Assembly (NCBI GenBank): GCA_036245525.1
Contig: BTPG01000005.1
Location: 115,115,880-115,179,879 of the forward strand
Length of the DNA: 64,000 nt
Direction of reading: 5' to 3'
DNA from: Semisulcospira habei
Taxonomy: Eukaryota; Mollusca; Gastropoda; Semisulcospiridae
Below, piece after piece: positions 8,161 through 17,320 of this stretch. Below the pieces are notes generated by a model that saw only the letters and a list, made by a program, of their open reading frames with translations, was not told the origin of the DNA and made no database searches. Position 1 is the first letter of the stretch; every line of letters begins with the position of its first letter. The position numbers were made by a program, and so were the translations under genes.

Positions 8161-9036
8161 ATGAGTGGTGGTCCAAAGTCGAGAATCATACCAGTTGCAT
8201 GTCCAGTAACAGAATTGAAAGATTTGGCAGATGTACAGGATTTTGAGAAGGAGGGAGAAATTGGAGAAATATATGGTTTTGAACTTGATTCCTATGGCAT
8301 GTACAAGAGGAAAGTAATTGTTGACATGAAAGATGGTGAAAAACAGATTCCTAAACTTGGTCAGCTACGTGATGTTACTGTACCTACTCCACCTGTAAAT
8401 AATTCGCCCTACAACTTAATACATGTGGGAAATAAGTGGGTGGTTTCACCTGTACCTGTTCCACCACCCACAATTGACTGGGACATAAAGTTGGAATTTA
8501 TTAGTCCTTATGTATACACTGATGACGAAGGTGCCTTAGTGTTTAGGAAGGTTGTTAACTCGGGGCCGCTTATTGTAAGTCTTGTTCCAAGCTTTGCCCC
8601 AGACAACAATAGCAGAGAAAAACTGAAAGTTGAAAATTATGAGAAACGGAGATATCTTCTTACAACTAGAAAGGGTAGATCAGATACTTCTGTTGTGTTT
8701 ATGCCAGCAAGCTTAGTCATGGCTAGAGAAGTGACAATAGTATTTGAAATTATCATGAAATCTGTTGCTACTGCTAAAGAGGCTCAAATTGCACAAGGAA
8801 TTAAACTTACATGGGATGAAACAGTAACAGAATCATCAAAGGTCTTTATTGCTATTACAAAAAATAATGATGTTATTAATGTTTCGAGCAGTGTTCCAGC
8901 TGTCAAGGTGGTGGTTGACAAAACAACTTTTGTTCGTCTAACTTACATAAACCTTGAACACATTGATCTTGTTGCATTTTATTATGCCAGCAAATTGTAT
9001 ACTTTTGAAGAGTTGCAAAATGTAATTGCTGATTAA
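8161..9036 (+). CDS. Polinton protein of unknown function, beta-rich
   Basis: A 291-residue protein I do not recognise with confidence. It has no signal peptide and no membrane span. The first half contains a Pro/Val-rich linker (about 75-103: VPTPPVNNSP, then PVPVPPPTIDWDIKLEF). After that come alternating hydrophobic and charged strands, including KVENYEKRRYLLTTRKG, SLVMAREVTIVFEIIM and a C-terminal LVAFYYASKLYTFEELQNV. The Pro-rich spacer joining two beta-rich parts would suit a fibre, vertex-associated or cement protein. It stands 21 nt after the penton candidate and shares its direction and A-rich ATG context (TTATAAAAA), suggesting related expression. The function is unknown. Confidence 0.7.
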   Translation: MSGGPKSRIIPVACPVTELKDLADVQDFEKEGEIGEIYGFELDSYGMYKRKVIVDMKDGEKQIPKLGQLRDVTVPTPPVNNSPYNLIHVGNKWVVSPVPVPPPTIDWDIKLEFISPYVYTDDEGALVFRKVVNSGPLIVSLVPSFAPDNNSREKLKVENYEKRRYLLTTRKGRSDTSVVFMPASLVMAREVTIVFEIIMKSVATAKEAQIAQGIKLTWDETVTESSKVFIAITKNNDVINVSSSVPAVKVVVDKTTFVRLTYINLEHIDLVAFYYASKLYTFEELQNVIAD

Positions 9037-9066
9037 ATAAAAAAAAATATTTGTCAATAAAAAAAA

Positions 9067-9753
9067 ATGGTAAACTTCTATCCGCAACTACCAACGCTTG
9101 ATCCGACTGAAACAAATGTGACGACTAAAACAACACTTGCGCCTGATCCACATATGCCAATTGCTTCAGATAAAACATTACAGACAGATGCATTCAGATT
9201 AATAAATATTACAGAAGCTTTGAAATATTTGGAGAGTGAGGAGGCTAAGTACTCACGGTGCAAAAGGAGGTATAAGTCAGTATTTAATTCTGTTCAAAAC
9301 ACTTCTATGGCTATTGGTGCAGTTTCAGCTTCATGTTCTGTAGGGGGTATCGTTCTGTTCGCCACAGGAATTGGGAGTTTGGCTGGAATAGCAGTTGAGG
9401 CTGTTAGCGTTGCTACATGCCTGGCTTGCTTTGGTTTGGAGGCCTTGAACAAGAGGTTTCACACAAAATTACAGAAACATGAAGCATTGAGTACGCTTGC
9501 TGGTGCAAAGCTGAGCAGTATGAAACTTATTATCAGTAAGGCATTAAACGATAATTTTATTGATGACGAAGAATTTAAGAGAGTCCAGGATGATTTAAAT
9601 AATTACAAGAAACAAAAATCTGAAATACAGAATAAGATGCGTAGTCAATCTCCCGTAAATGTTGAAGAACTGAAGGCTAGTTTTTTAGCAGAGGGAAAAA
9701 AGATAGGGGTACAGGAAACCACAGAAAAACTACACAATCTTTTAAACAAATAA
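9067..9753 (+). CDS. Conserved Polinton protein with Gly/Ala-rich hydrophobic hairpin
   Basis: A 228-residue protein of a family I know as a recurrent but uncharacterised Polinton product. The polar N-terminus is followed by a basic segment (YSRCKRRYKSVFNSV, about residues 61-75). Then come two closely spaced hydrophobic, Gly/Ala/Val-rich stretches (about 80-128, ASCSVGGIVLFATGIGSLAG), then LQKHEALSTLAGAKLSSMK and a charged coiled-coil tail (NDNFIDDEEFKRVQDDL). The hairpin would insert in a membrane or disrupt one, so a membrane-active entry or scaffold role is possible; this is inference. The ATG follows a long A run (CAATAAAAAAAA). It is 27 nt upstream of the 30-residue late-domain peptide. 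Confidence 0.8.
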   Translation: MVNFYPQLPTLDPTETNVTTKTTLAPDPHMPIASDKTLQTDAFRLINITEALKYLESEEAKYSRCKRRYKSVFNSVQNTSMAIGAVSASCSVGGIVLFATGIGSLAGIAVEAVSVATCLACFGLEALNKRFHTKLQKHEALSTLAGAKLSSMKLIISKALNDNFIDDEEFKRVQDDLNNYKKQKSEIQNKMRSQSPVNVEELKASFLAEGKKIGVQETTEKLHNLLNK

Positions 9754-9779
9754 AAATCAGATTTGGTAATCGTTTATTA

Positions 9780-9872
9780 ATGTCATACACTTCACAGAAA
9801 AATGCCATGCCACTTACAACACTTGTGCCTGATTATTTAACCCCATCTGCACCACCACCAGAGTACTACTGA
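9780..9872 (+). CDS. 30-residue peptide ending in PSAP and PPEY late-domain motifs
   Basis: A short reading frame follows the last long gene by 26 nt. It encodes 30 residues starting MSYTSQKNAMPLTTLV; the last ten residues are LTPSAPPPEYY. These contain PSAP, a TSG101/ESCRT-I-binding P(T/S)AP motif, directly followed by PPEY, a PPxY motif bound by NEDD4-family WW domains. Such paired motifs are known from budding proteins of enveloped viruses. The frame keeps the element's direction and ends just before an A/T-rich run. Against it are the small size and a start context (TTTATTAATG) weaker than its neighbours'. It could also be a 3' exon of a spliced transcript from the upstream gene. The role in ESCRT recruitment is inference. 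Confidence 0.5.
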   Translation: MSYTSQKNAMPLTTLVPDYLTPSAPPPEYY

Positions 9873-10157
9873 GAAAAAAAAGTTTTTTTATTGTCCTTGT
9901 ATCTTGTCAAATCTGACCGAGTAAGTTGTGACTTAAGTCAAGTTGTTGTAAGAACTTAGGGTAAGTACTTGTAAGAACTTAGGGTAAGTACTTGTAAGAA
10001 CTTAGGGTAAGTAAATAATAAGTTCTTATGGCAACACACTTAAAGGTTACCTCTGCAGGTTCCTAAAAGTTAGTTGCAACTTGTTAATAAGTATTAAGTT
10101 TCACTTGGCATCACTTGATCAGGTTCATGATTAGGTTTTTATAGAGACAATAGTTAT
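9873..10157. other. Polinton right flank, no gene
   Basis: No reading frame of note. It holds a T/A run after the last peptide, the 23-bp tandem array, and A/T-rich DNA in which the element's right terminal inverted repeat may lie; the boundary cannot be placed without the left end. Confidence 0.5.
9948..10016. repeat. 23-bp tandem repeat, about three copies
   Basis: The unit GTAAGAACTTAGGGTAAGTA plus CTT recurs at 9948, 9971 and 9994, the third copy drifting at its end. Position just beyond the last Polinton gene suggests subterminal repeat DNA of the element. Confidence 0.9.
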
Positions 10158-10365
10158 AGAGAAAGATAATAGGAGACCCGTAAGATAATCAGATCAATAA
10201 GGCCGCATCAGTCATACTCATCACTTTTAAAAAATCAAAGGGTTGATTCAGAATTAACGGGGGTAAAATTGGGGTCAAAATTTTGATATTAAAAATGGCG
10301 TAAATTAATGACTGATGCGGCTCTATTGAATTCATTGTCTTACGGGTCTCCTATTATCTTTCTCT
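10158..10365. repeat. Inverted repeat (palindromic MITE-like), arms of about 58 bp
   Basis: The left arm begins AGAGAAAGATAATAGGAGAC and includes GCCGCATCAGTCAT; the right arm is its reverse complement with a few mismatches, separated by about 90 bp. It could be a small foldback element inserted beside the Polinton, or part of its terminal DNA. No convincing target duplication was seen. Confidence 0.8.
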
Positions 10366-10869
10366 TACCTGCGTCTACACTACACTAAATACACGTGTCA
10401 GCATTCTTGTGGGTTGTACAAATGACAATAAGTGGTTAGGTTAGGGAATTTTAAGTGTCCTTCGAACTGAAAAAGGTTATTTGATGTTGGGACTATGCTG
10501 AGCAAAAGACGATCTCGGTTGTTCAGAAAAGTGAAGGATTTGGGACTACACTGTGCAAATGACAGAAACAGGAAACATATTTTGTTTGAAGTACTTGCAG
10601 TGCAATTAGTAGGTATGACATTTCCAAAAGCCAAAACAAAAATTAACATTTGAAGTAAAGCAAATATGATATTTAGGCGAATAATGTGTAATATTAAAAT
10701 AAATTATATTTGCAACAAGAAAGTCAGTAAAAACATAACGATGTGATCAGCTGTTCTTTTTTAAGTCCTTCTATTTATATAAGGGACTTTTTAGGATGGG
10801 TATCGGTGGGGGAATTTAATAGCATGTCCATGATGTCAAGGGATGGCGGGCAGGCCTAAACCTCTGACA
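10366..10869. other. Non-coding DNA, nothing recognised
   Basis: A/T-rich sequence without a supported gene or repeat. One phrase resembling GGGACTACACTGTGCAAA recurs near 15,550, so it may be a fragment of a dispersed repeat. Confidence 0.5.
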
Positions 10870-10957
10870 ACTGAAGTAAGAAAATAAAAATTAAGTCATG
10901 TCTAGTTACACTAACCTCGTTGCTGAATGAACATTTGGCGCGAAAGGCCTTATGTGT

Positions 10958-11029
<72 letters not shown>

Positions 11030-11780
11030 ATGTGTGTGCATATGTATGTAGACACAAGAATCTCAGATCATTGATCTACGAAAGAGCTTGAAACTTAACG
11101 AAATACTTTATTAAAGGGGTGGCTAAGAAAGCCTCCGAGCATGTTGTAACTGGAAGTCTCATTGAAGACATAAAAGACATTTATAGAAAGTCGGTTGACC
11201 CAGATTAGAGTCCGTAATTTCTGTCATATATACTTGAAATTTTGGATTTAGCTAGTTTGGACAAAGACATTGGATGAGTTTGTTAGCCAGCTTTGTACCT
11301 CTTCCAACATTTTGAATAATAATTAATTGATTTTTGAATCCACTATATACTTTCATCAAACAGACAGCCACAGAAGAATTTGTATGAAATGAAGTCAGCC
11401 TTGGAAGAGGCTGCATGCCTTTTGGATGAGTGACATGAAACATCAATTTCGTCACTGCGTACGCGGCGGCGTGAGACTAGCGATGCCATGACGTCAAACT
11501 TATAGTGATGTCATTTTGCTGCTCGTGCTATTTTTCTTCACAATTTCTGTCGCTACACTAGCCCACAGAGCGTACTAATGGCGGGAAGTGCTGTTTGTCC
11601 GTCTTTGTTTGTGTGTGCTTGCCTGTGTGTTGATCAGAGGATGGTTTAGAAAGGAAGGAAATGGATCAGGAGGATAAGCTTAACAATATGAACAACTGTG
11701 AATGTTCCTAAAAGAAAAACGCATGTGAGCCCCAAACAATACGATAGACTTTCAGATGAAATCCTCATCTTGTTCAATAG
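10870..11780. repeat. Dispersed repeat R, copy 1
   Basis: The segment has a (TG)n tract, then a part with GAGTCCGTAATTT and TTGTACCTCT, then CGTACTAATGGCGGGAAG and AACGCATGTGAGC, ending GATGAAATCCTCATCTTGTT. The same phrases in the same order occur at 53,990-56,960. No protein is seen; the family is unknown to me. Confidence 0.7.
10951..11041. repeat. (TG)n microsatellite
   Basis: Nearly uninterrupted TG dinucleotides over about 90 bp. The His/Thr-rich frame on the minus strand is an artefact of this tract. Confidence 0.95.
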
Positions 11781-12151
11781 GAGATATTTCAACATCAGGA
11801 TCAGGTCAAAGCCAAAAGGTAGACACCCGTGACAGGGAAGACAGCTTTCATATAGAAGGGACCTTGTGGGTTATGGTTTATCCCATCTTTGGTAAAAGAG
11901 CAAGACCGGTCCCACCCAGGTATGCATCCGGTCACTCTGGTCCCGACGCCTCAAAATATCCGAGCAGAAGAATGTGAAGCACTCGGGGGCGTTTCGATCG
12001 GTATTCGTAGTTAGTAACTACAGGCTCCGATTTACTCATCATGGAACCGGCCTACAATTCGCAGTCCATTTCTTGGTGTCTTCCTCTAAGTGTGTCGCAT
12101 TTAATTCCTTACATAAGGACATGTTATCCGTGTAGTCCTTGCATGTAACTG
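11781..12151. other. Non-coding DNA, nothing recognised
   Basis: No gene, RNA or repeat with support. The short frame at 11,756-11,977 has no recognisable domain. Confidence 0.4.
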
Positions 12152-12315
12152 TAGTCCTGACGCGGCATTATTGATGTCCAGTATGGTCGCTTTCAAACCC
12201 TTGCAGTATTCCTGACGCGGTGTTATTGATGTCTAGTATGAACGCTTTCAAATCCTTGCAGTATTCGCGATGCGGTGTTATTGATGTCAAGTATGATCGC
12301 TTCAAATCCTTGCAG
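12152..12315. repeat. 55-bp tandem repeat, three copies
   Basis: Copies ending TCAAAxCCTTGCAG start near 12152, 12207 and 12262 and share CGGTGTTATTGATGTC with a few substitutions. Confidence 0.88.
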
Positions 12316-13341
12316 GGTCCAGTCTTGTGTCGGGATCCGATTGTATCGCCGCGTCTTTTGTTCCCTCGGCGCTTGTGCCTGTCAGTTCCAAGGTCATTTC
12401 CTGCTCAGCGGGGCTTAGCCGCGATAAGACGCAAGGAACCGTTGGGCGGAGTTTGCGTGTATCGACGTGGGAGTCATGTTCTTTGTTTATTAATCCGTCC
12501 GTTTTGACGGATCAATCCCAGACTTAGTGTCGTTGTTGTTGTTGATTCTCCGTGTATTCGTGTTTGTAGACGATGCCGGTTGTTTGTGTGGCTGTGTTGC
12601 CTTCCATGCGACAGACTAGTGTTTCTAGTATTGTCCTCTGCGTAGGTGGTATGCAGTGTTGCCGTGGTGCATATCTCACAGTTGATGCTTTAAAATCAGC
12701 TTAATCATAGCTGTTGCTGCTGTTTTGGTGTGGCTGTCGTTTCGTTGATTGCTGTTGTTGCCGTTGGCTTGTTGGGCCGCCTGAATTGTATACCGTTTTG
12801 GTGGTAGGTGCCGGGTTTTGTCGTTGTAGAAGGGCCTTCAATTCTTCGAGTGCTTCACAGAATAGTTGGCCTCGCTTGTTGCGAGCGTTCCAGTCCTCCT
12901 TTCACTTTTGTGCGCTTTAGAACGGGTTCTTTGTGACCAGTGTTGCCTGGTGTTGTACATTAAAGTTGGTGCTGCGTAGTTTTGTGGTCGGTGTGAAGTA
13001 GACAATGTCCGTTTCCTCTATTCCTTAGTCCGTGTTGTAGACAAAGTGGCTTGCCTTTCTCGTTGGCGGGAGGTAAGTCTTTTAGCAAACAGTATGACGT
13101 CATAGCGTGTAGCGATTCATGACAGATGTCTCTTCAGTAGAGGGTTATGCCGTGGGGGGCTGCAGGGCCGATTGTTGGCCTCAGTTGAGTAGCTGGCTCA
13201 CACGTGTCTTGTTAAAGCAGCAGAAAAATAGGATCGCAGTGTAGTTTGTCGCTTGTTCTAGCTTGTCGATCGTGTGGTGTTAAATTTTCCACCTGGATTT
13301 CCAGCCTTGTGGGGGACGTGTTACTTGGTGGTTTTCGTTCC
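12316..13341. other. Non-coding DNA, GT-rich, nothing recognised
   Basis: The plus strand is rich in GTT/GTTG words. Several open frames of 60-95 residues overlap in different phases and lack domains, so none is called. Confidence 0.4.
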
Positions 13342-13640
13342 ATCCACTTTTTTTCAGGTGTGGGGAGTGCGTTCCAACCACCCTATTCTAGGTGTGGGAG
13401 TGGGTCTCAACCACCCTATTATAGGTGTGGGAGTGGGTCTCAACCACCCTATTATAGGTGTGGGAGTCGGTCTCAACCACCCTATTATAGGTGTGGGAGT
13501 CGGTCTCAACCACCCTATTATAGGTGTGGGAGAATGGTCGAAGAGCTCCTTCTTGCTTGTGGTTTTCTTGGTTGTATTCGTTCCATCCACCCTTTATCAG
13601 GCGTGGGGAATGGGTCTCAACCACCCTGTTTCAGGTGTGG
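13342..13640. repeat. 33-bp minisatellite
   Basis: Clean copies of a unit beginning CCACCCTATTATAGGTGTGG start at 13378, 13411, 13444, 13477 and 13510; diverged copies flank them at about 13,342 and 13,588-13,640. Because 33 is a multiple of three, several frames on both strands stay open through it. Confidence 0.93.
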
Positions 13641-14066
13641 GAAACCATCGATGACTTCCTTCTTCCTTGTAGTTCTCCCTTGACATAGATGTCTTGGGTC
13701 TTGATCGCCGTTTCTGGCGGAGTTAGGGAGTTAATGGTGAACTGATGCAAGACGAATCAAAGCCTCAAACTATAGAATATAATGTATTTATGTCTGAATA
13801 AAAGGTAAGATTTGTCCGTAACACGACTGACAGTTTCGTAAGACAACTGACAGTCTTATAACACGACTGACAGTCATCTTGTCAGTCATGTTGTGATTTA
13901 CATCACAATAAAGGTACAGAATATCTTCTTGTTTCACAGCTTGCAAGCTGTTCAGCTTAATATGCATCTTCTTTTAGTGAAGCTTACAATGTGACCATTA
14001 GAAACACAGAATGAGCATACCCACAGCTCTTCGTGTCTTTGGTAACAAGAGTACCATCAGCTGTTA

Positions 14067-14565
14067 AGGCCCCCATACACGAGCCCAGTTTTGAGGCCGA
14101 TTCCCGATCAGTTTTCAAATCGGTAGGTGATCGGGCCGGACTAAAAAACGTGTGCACTACCACACTGACATTTCCTGACTTGTTTAGCAGACCGGTTTGA
14201 ACCGAAGATCAAAGTCGTACCTGTTCTGCAAAATGACTGCTAGTTTTGACAGTGATGATGATGTGCTTGCATTATCAGCAGTTTTGCATCATATTCGGGA
14301 AGAGGCGTGCGAAACATCAGCGGCAACGGTACTGATCACAACAGGCATGTTCCGCCATTTGCAAACTACGACATGCTTTGCGAGACGCGCTCTGATTGGT
14401 TGAAGCTTACAACCGGGGCCGAATCGGATCGGGAAAATAGAGCAGGTTCTAGACACCCGATTCCCAGCCGATTGGGACTGGATTGGATAATTGACGTCAT
14501 CCGATCGCAATCGGATCGGAATCGGCTTCAAAATCGGGGCACAACCAGCTCGTGTGGCGCGGCCT
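14067..14565. mobile_element. PIF/Harbinger-like MITE with TTA target duplications
   Basis: The element is bounded by TTA on both sides (14064-14066 and 14566-14568). Its ends are inverted: AGGCCCCCATACACGAGC on the left against AGGCCGCGCCACACGAGC read inward from the right, followed by matching GATTTTGA/GCCGATTC-type subterminal words. A 3-bp TWA duplication and a terminus of this type fit PIF/Harbinger. The 499-bp interior has a short frame with an acidic FDSDDDVLALSAVLHH start. It may be a relic of the parent's protein, but no transposase catalytic domain is present, so the copy is non-autonomous. Confidence 0.85.
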
Positions 14566-14569
14566 TTAG

Positions 14570-16590
14570 TCGTATTACCATAGTTACTTATGGCTATAGC
14601 AAGGTTTGTAAATCCAACTCGTATTTCTTATCCTTCTTCGTCTTCTTTTCGTGGGAACATTCTGCCCAGATTGAAGTGGTCCACAATGCACTTCTTGACT
14701 CATGTGCGATAGCAAAAGTAAGTCTATGAAATGGGCCAATGGTCATCTGTCCTTCGTTAACTTTAACGATGGTATTTTCCATTCAAGACACAGACTTCAA
14801 ACGTGGCCCAGGCCAGACCTTTCTAAACGTACCAATTTTAGTGACCTCTCTCAAAGGTCAGGGTCACAGTGAATCAGGAAATAAACAAGCAATATTTTGA
14901 CAAAAGACCTTTTTTTCCTCTAATACTATTCACAACCCGAAGCCCAAACTTGGTACAAAGACACCTGATGGTAAGACCTTCCTATACATACTAATTTGGA
15001 TGTCCCATCAGAAAGGTCAAGATAAAAGAGATCAAGAAATAGGTATGTCAACAGGTATGTGGATTCATATAAAAATGTTTCCAACAAGTTTTGAATAAAG
15101 TGGTTTTCAGACTGACTTTCTCTCATCTGAAATTTTGAGTAAATTTGAAAATCAGTCGTATAGTTCAAGGGATCCTAAATATGAGTTACTTACTGTAGGG
15201 GTTAGTCAATGAACATCCATAAGTAACATAAGCCATTGCATGCAGCTGACATGACTTGGTGTAACGTGTGTTGTGTTTGTTGTTCCCATAAATGTTCGTG
15301 TTGATAAACCTCATAATATGAAATAGTCAACATTCTACCCGGAGTATATTTTAGCAAAGCCAAACGCATTCTGTCATAACAGACACTTTTCCTTTACCAC
15401 TATCATACTTCTTTTTTCCGGCATGTATCTTCATTACACCTTTTAATGGAATTAAAACTAGTTTATTGACAGTATTTTACTGTATATTAAAATCAGACAG
15501 CTACATAATGAATAAGTGTAACAATTGAACATATGCTGGGGGGCAGCGATTTTTGCACAGTGTAGTCCTACATTCTTCACACCAGAGGCCATCTCGGCGC
15601 AACGGTGACCATTCCTGCACATTGTAGTCCCAACATCTGGCACCCTTTCAGCTCGAAAGAGACTAAAATTCCCTAATTTAAACACAGAATACCACTTGTA
15701 CAACCCGCAAGGATGTTGAAAAGTGCATTTAGTGTAGTGTGGACACTGTTTTGCAGCAGAATCTGTCTCAACAAATTGTACACGTTATCGATCAAATTTT
15801 GCACACCAAAAGGTCACCGATTTCTTCAAATTATGACAATTTCCCGCCAGCTTTCGAAATTCTGCAAAGAGTTGCAGGTATTCCAATCTATTTGCAGCTA
15901 GCAGATGTTTGAAATGAACATCATCGACTTATATTTTGTCAGATAACAAGCATAAATTGCAGCCTAGTGGGTCGTTGAGGACGTAGTCCCGCCTTCCACA
16001 CCGTAGTCCTGTCTACATACCCTGTAGTCGTGCTGTTAGTGATTGGGAAAGGGTAACGAGACTAGAATAATGCATTGCCTGGTAATAATGCGCGAGTAAA
16101 AATTCAACAATTTGCAGAAGGCGATGGCTGCACCTGCAATATAAAGGCAAGTGTGTGCTGGTCTGTAATTTTGAACCATACGGCTCGACGCCGCAAGATT
16201 CAAAATGACGGGGTCATCATATATATCTACCCGCATGCTGCCGCTATATCAGAATTCCTCTTTCTGGAACTTTCCATACGAAACTCTGTGACTTTCAGCA
16301 CCGAGTACAGAACACGGGCCAAGTGTGATCACAGGAGCTGTGCCCGACCCTTGTGCTATCATGGTCGGTCCGTGTGATCGCCCGCACCCCCCCCCCCCCC
16401 CCCCCCAACACATACAAACACACACACACAAACACAAACACACACACACCCTGCGGCAAATGCGTAAGTTGTATTAGCACATTATAGTGAAATGGGGGAT
16501 TTTCGCCTCCCGCTGTGTACACGTTCCGACACTCAAATATAGTCTCATCAAACGTGCAGCACCTCCACAATGTACGTAACCTACTTTTAC
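14570..16590. other. Non-coding DNA with scattered repeat fragments
   Basis: No supported gene. It holds a single arm of the GTGCTGGTCTGTxATTTTG hairpin family near 16,150, repeated phrases with TGTAGTCC near 15,550-16,020, and a poly-C run at about 16,387-16,406 followed by an (AC)n stretch. Confidence 0.5.
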
Positions 16591-16660
16591 TGTGTGCTGG
16601 TGTGTGATTTTGGACCTTACGGCTTGCCCCGTGAGGTCCCAAATCACACACCAGCACACA
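16591..16660. repeat. Palindromic hairpin, family D
   Basis: Arms TGTGCTGGTGTGTGATTTTG and its near-perfect reverse complement are separated by a short loop. Related hairpins or arms lie at 20,045, 20,928, 25,092, 31,210 and 32,840. Confidence 0.88.
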
Positions 16661-17006
16661 TACAGACGCAGAGTGACGGACGGTAAGTGCGCCTTGCTCT
16701 AAAAACATTTACCATATTTCGCAACGCACGCTCTCAGGTAAGACATCCTTTGCTGTGTTACGCATTCGCGAGACGGGTGGCTGAGGGCACTCGATAATCG
16801 TCTGGCCGATTCACAGCCGTCACGGGTGATTCACACAATGGCTAACCATCCGTGACACGCAACGCCGCCAGGATGGAACCACAGACACAATGGCGAGCCA
16901 AATATGGCACCAGTGTATTGCGTGTTTCCTTTGATCAGTACTCTGAGCATTTAATCCCAATAATTCCTCTCGACCCGTGATGCAAATGATGTCGATCTCT
17001 GCGAGT
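16661..17006. other. Non-coding DNA, nothing recognised
   Basis: No gene or repeat with support. Confidence 0.4.
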
Positions 17007-17068
17007 AAGAGGTATTGATTCTCATAAGCCCCTGCGCCTGCAGGGGCTTATGAAAATCTGTGCCTCTT
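17007..17068. repeat. Palindromic hairpin, family A
   Basis: Arms of the type AAGAGGxATxGATTCTCAT/AAGCCCCTGC face their reverse complement. Other copies occur at 19,475, 24,141, 26,525, 26,687, 28,841, 30,936, 31,476 and about 58,610. Confidence 0.88.
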
Positions 17069-17154
17069 GCTGATGGAATAATGTGATAAGCCAACGTAAA
17101 ATAGGGCAATTCCCATCCTTGGGCCTTGAGAATTTACTAAATGGGGCTCTTCCA

Positions 17155-17155
17155 C

Positions 17156-17186
<31 letters not shown>

Positions 17187-17230
17187 GTAATAATTATATA
17201 GGCGCTTTAACCAATTCTGTGAATCGGCTC
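17155..17230 (-). repeat. LINE 3' tail fragment with (AAT)n
   Basis: Read on the minus strand, an AAAGCGCCTATATAATTATT phrase runs into TTA/TTATT repeats. The same GCGCTATA-to-(TTA)n arrangement closes the CR1/L2-type LINE at 50,383, so this is probably a short 3' LINE relic or a SINE sharing that tail. Confidence 0.6.
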
Positions 17231-17320
17231 AAAGCACCGGGAACTGAACCCAGCACGCATGCTTACGTGAAGCACACACATTCACTATGAAGACAAACAC
17301 AGTAAAAGACGAACACTTGA

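Larger units (their letters stand above)
1..9900. mobile_element. Polinton/Maverick (adintovirus-like) element, right-hand part
   Basis: A run of about a dozen intact, tightly packed genes on both strands includes the four hallmark functions of a Polinton: a B-family polymerase C-terminus, a retroviral-type integrase, an A32-like packaging ATPase and a double jelly-roll capsid protein. The left end, including most of the polymerase and any adenain-like protease, lies outside the window, so the left terminal inverted repeat cannot be compared. The right boundary is uncertain, because coding ends at 9872 and the following A/T-rich DNA has a 23-bp tandem repeat that may still belong to the element. 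AT content is high and unlike the GC-rich DIRS elements further right. No frameshift or internal stop was seen in any of its genes, which suggests a young or functional insertion. Confidence 0.93.

Noticed and set aside
10158..10365. Terminal inverted repeat of the Polinton
   Set aside because: Both arms lie on the same side of the element. A Polinton's repeats should be at opposite ends, and the left end is outside the window; kept only as a foldback repeat.
10856..11041. His/Thr-rich minus-strand frame
   Set aside because: Generated by the (TG)n microsatellite.
13246..13683. 145-residue frame and possible CRISPR-like array
   Set aside because: Units are contiguous 33-bp minisatellite repeats with no spacers, in eukaryotic DNA; the frame exists because 33 is a multiple of three.
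16295..16708. 137-residue minus-strand frame
   Set aside because: Runs through a poly-C tract, an (AC)n tract and a family D hairpin; no domain.
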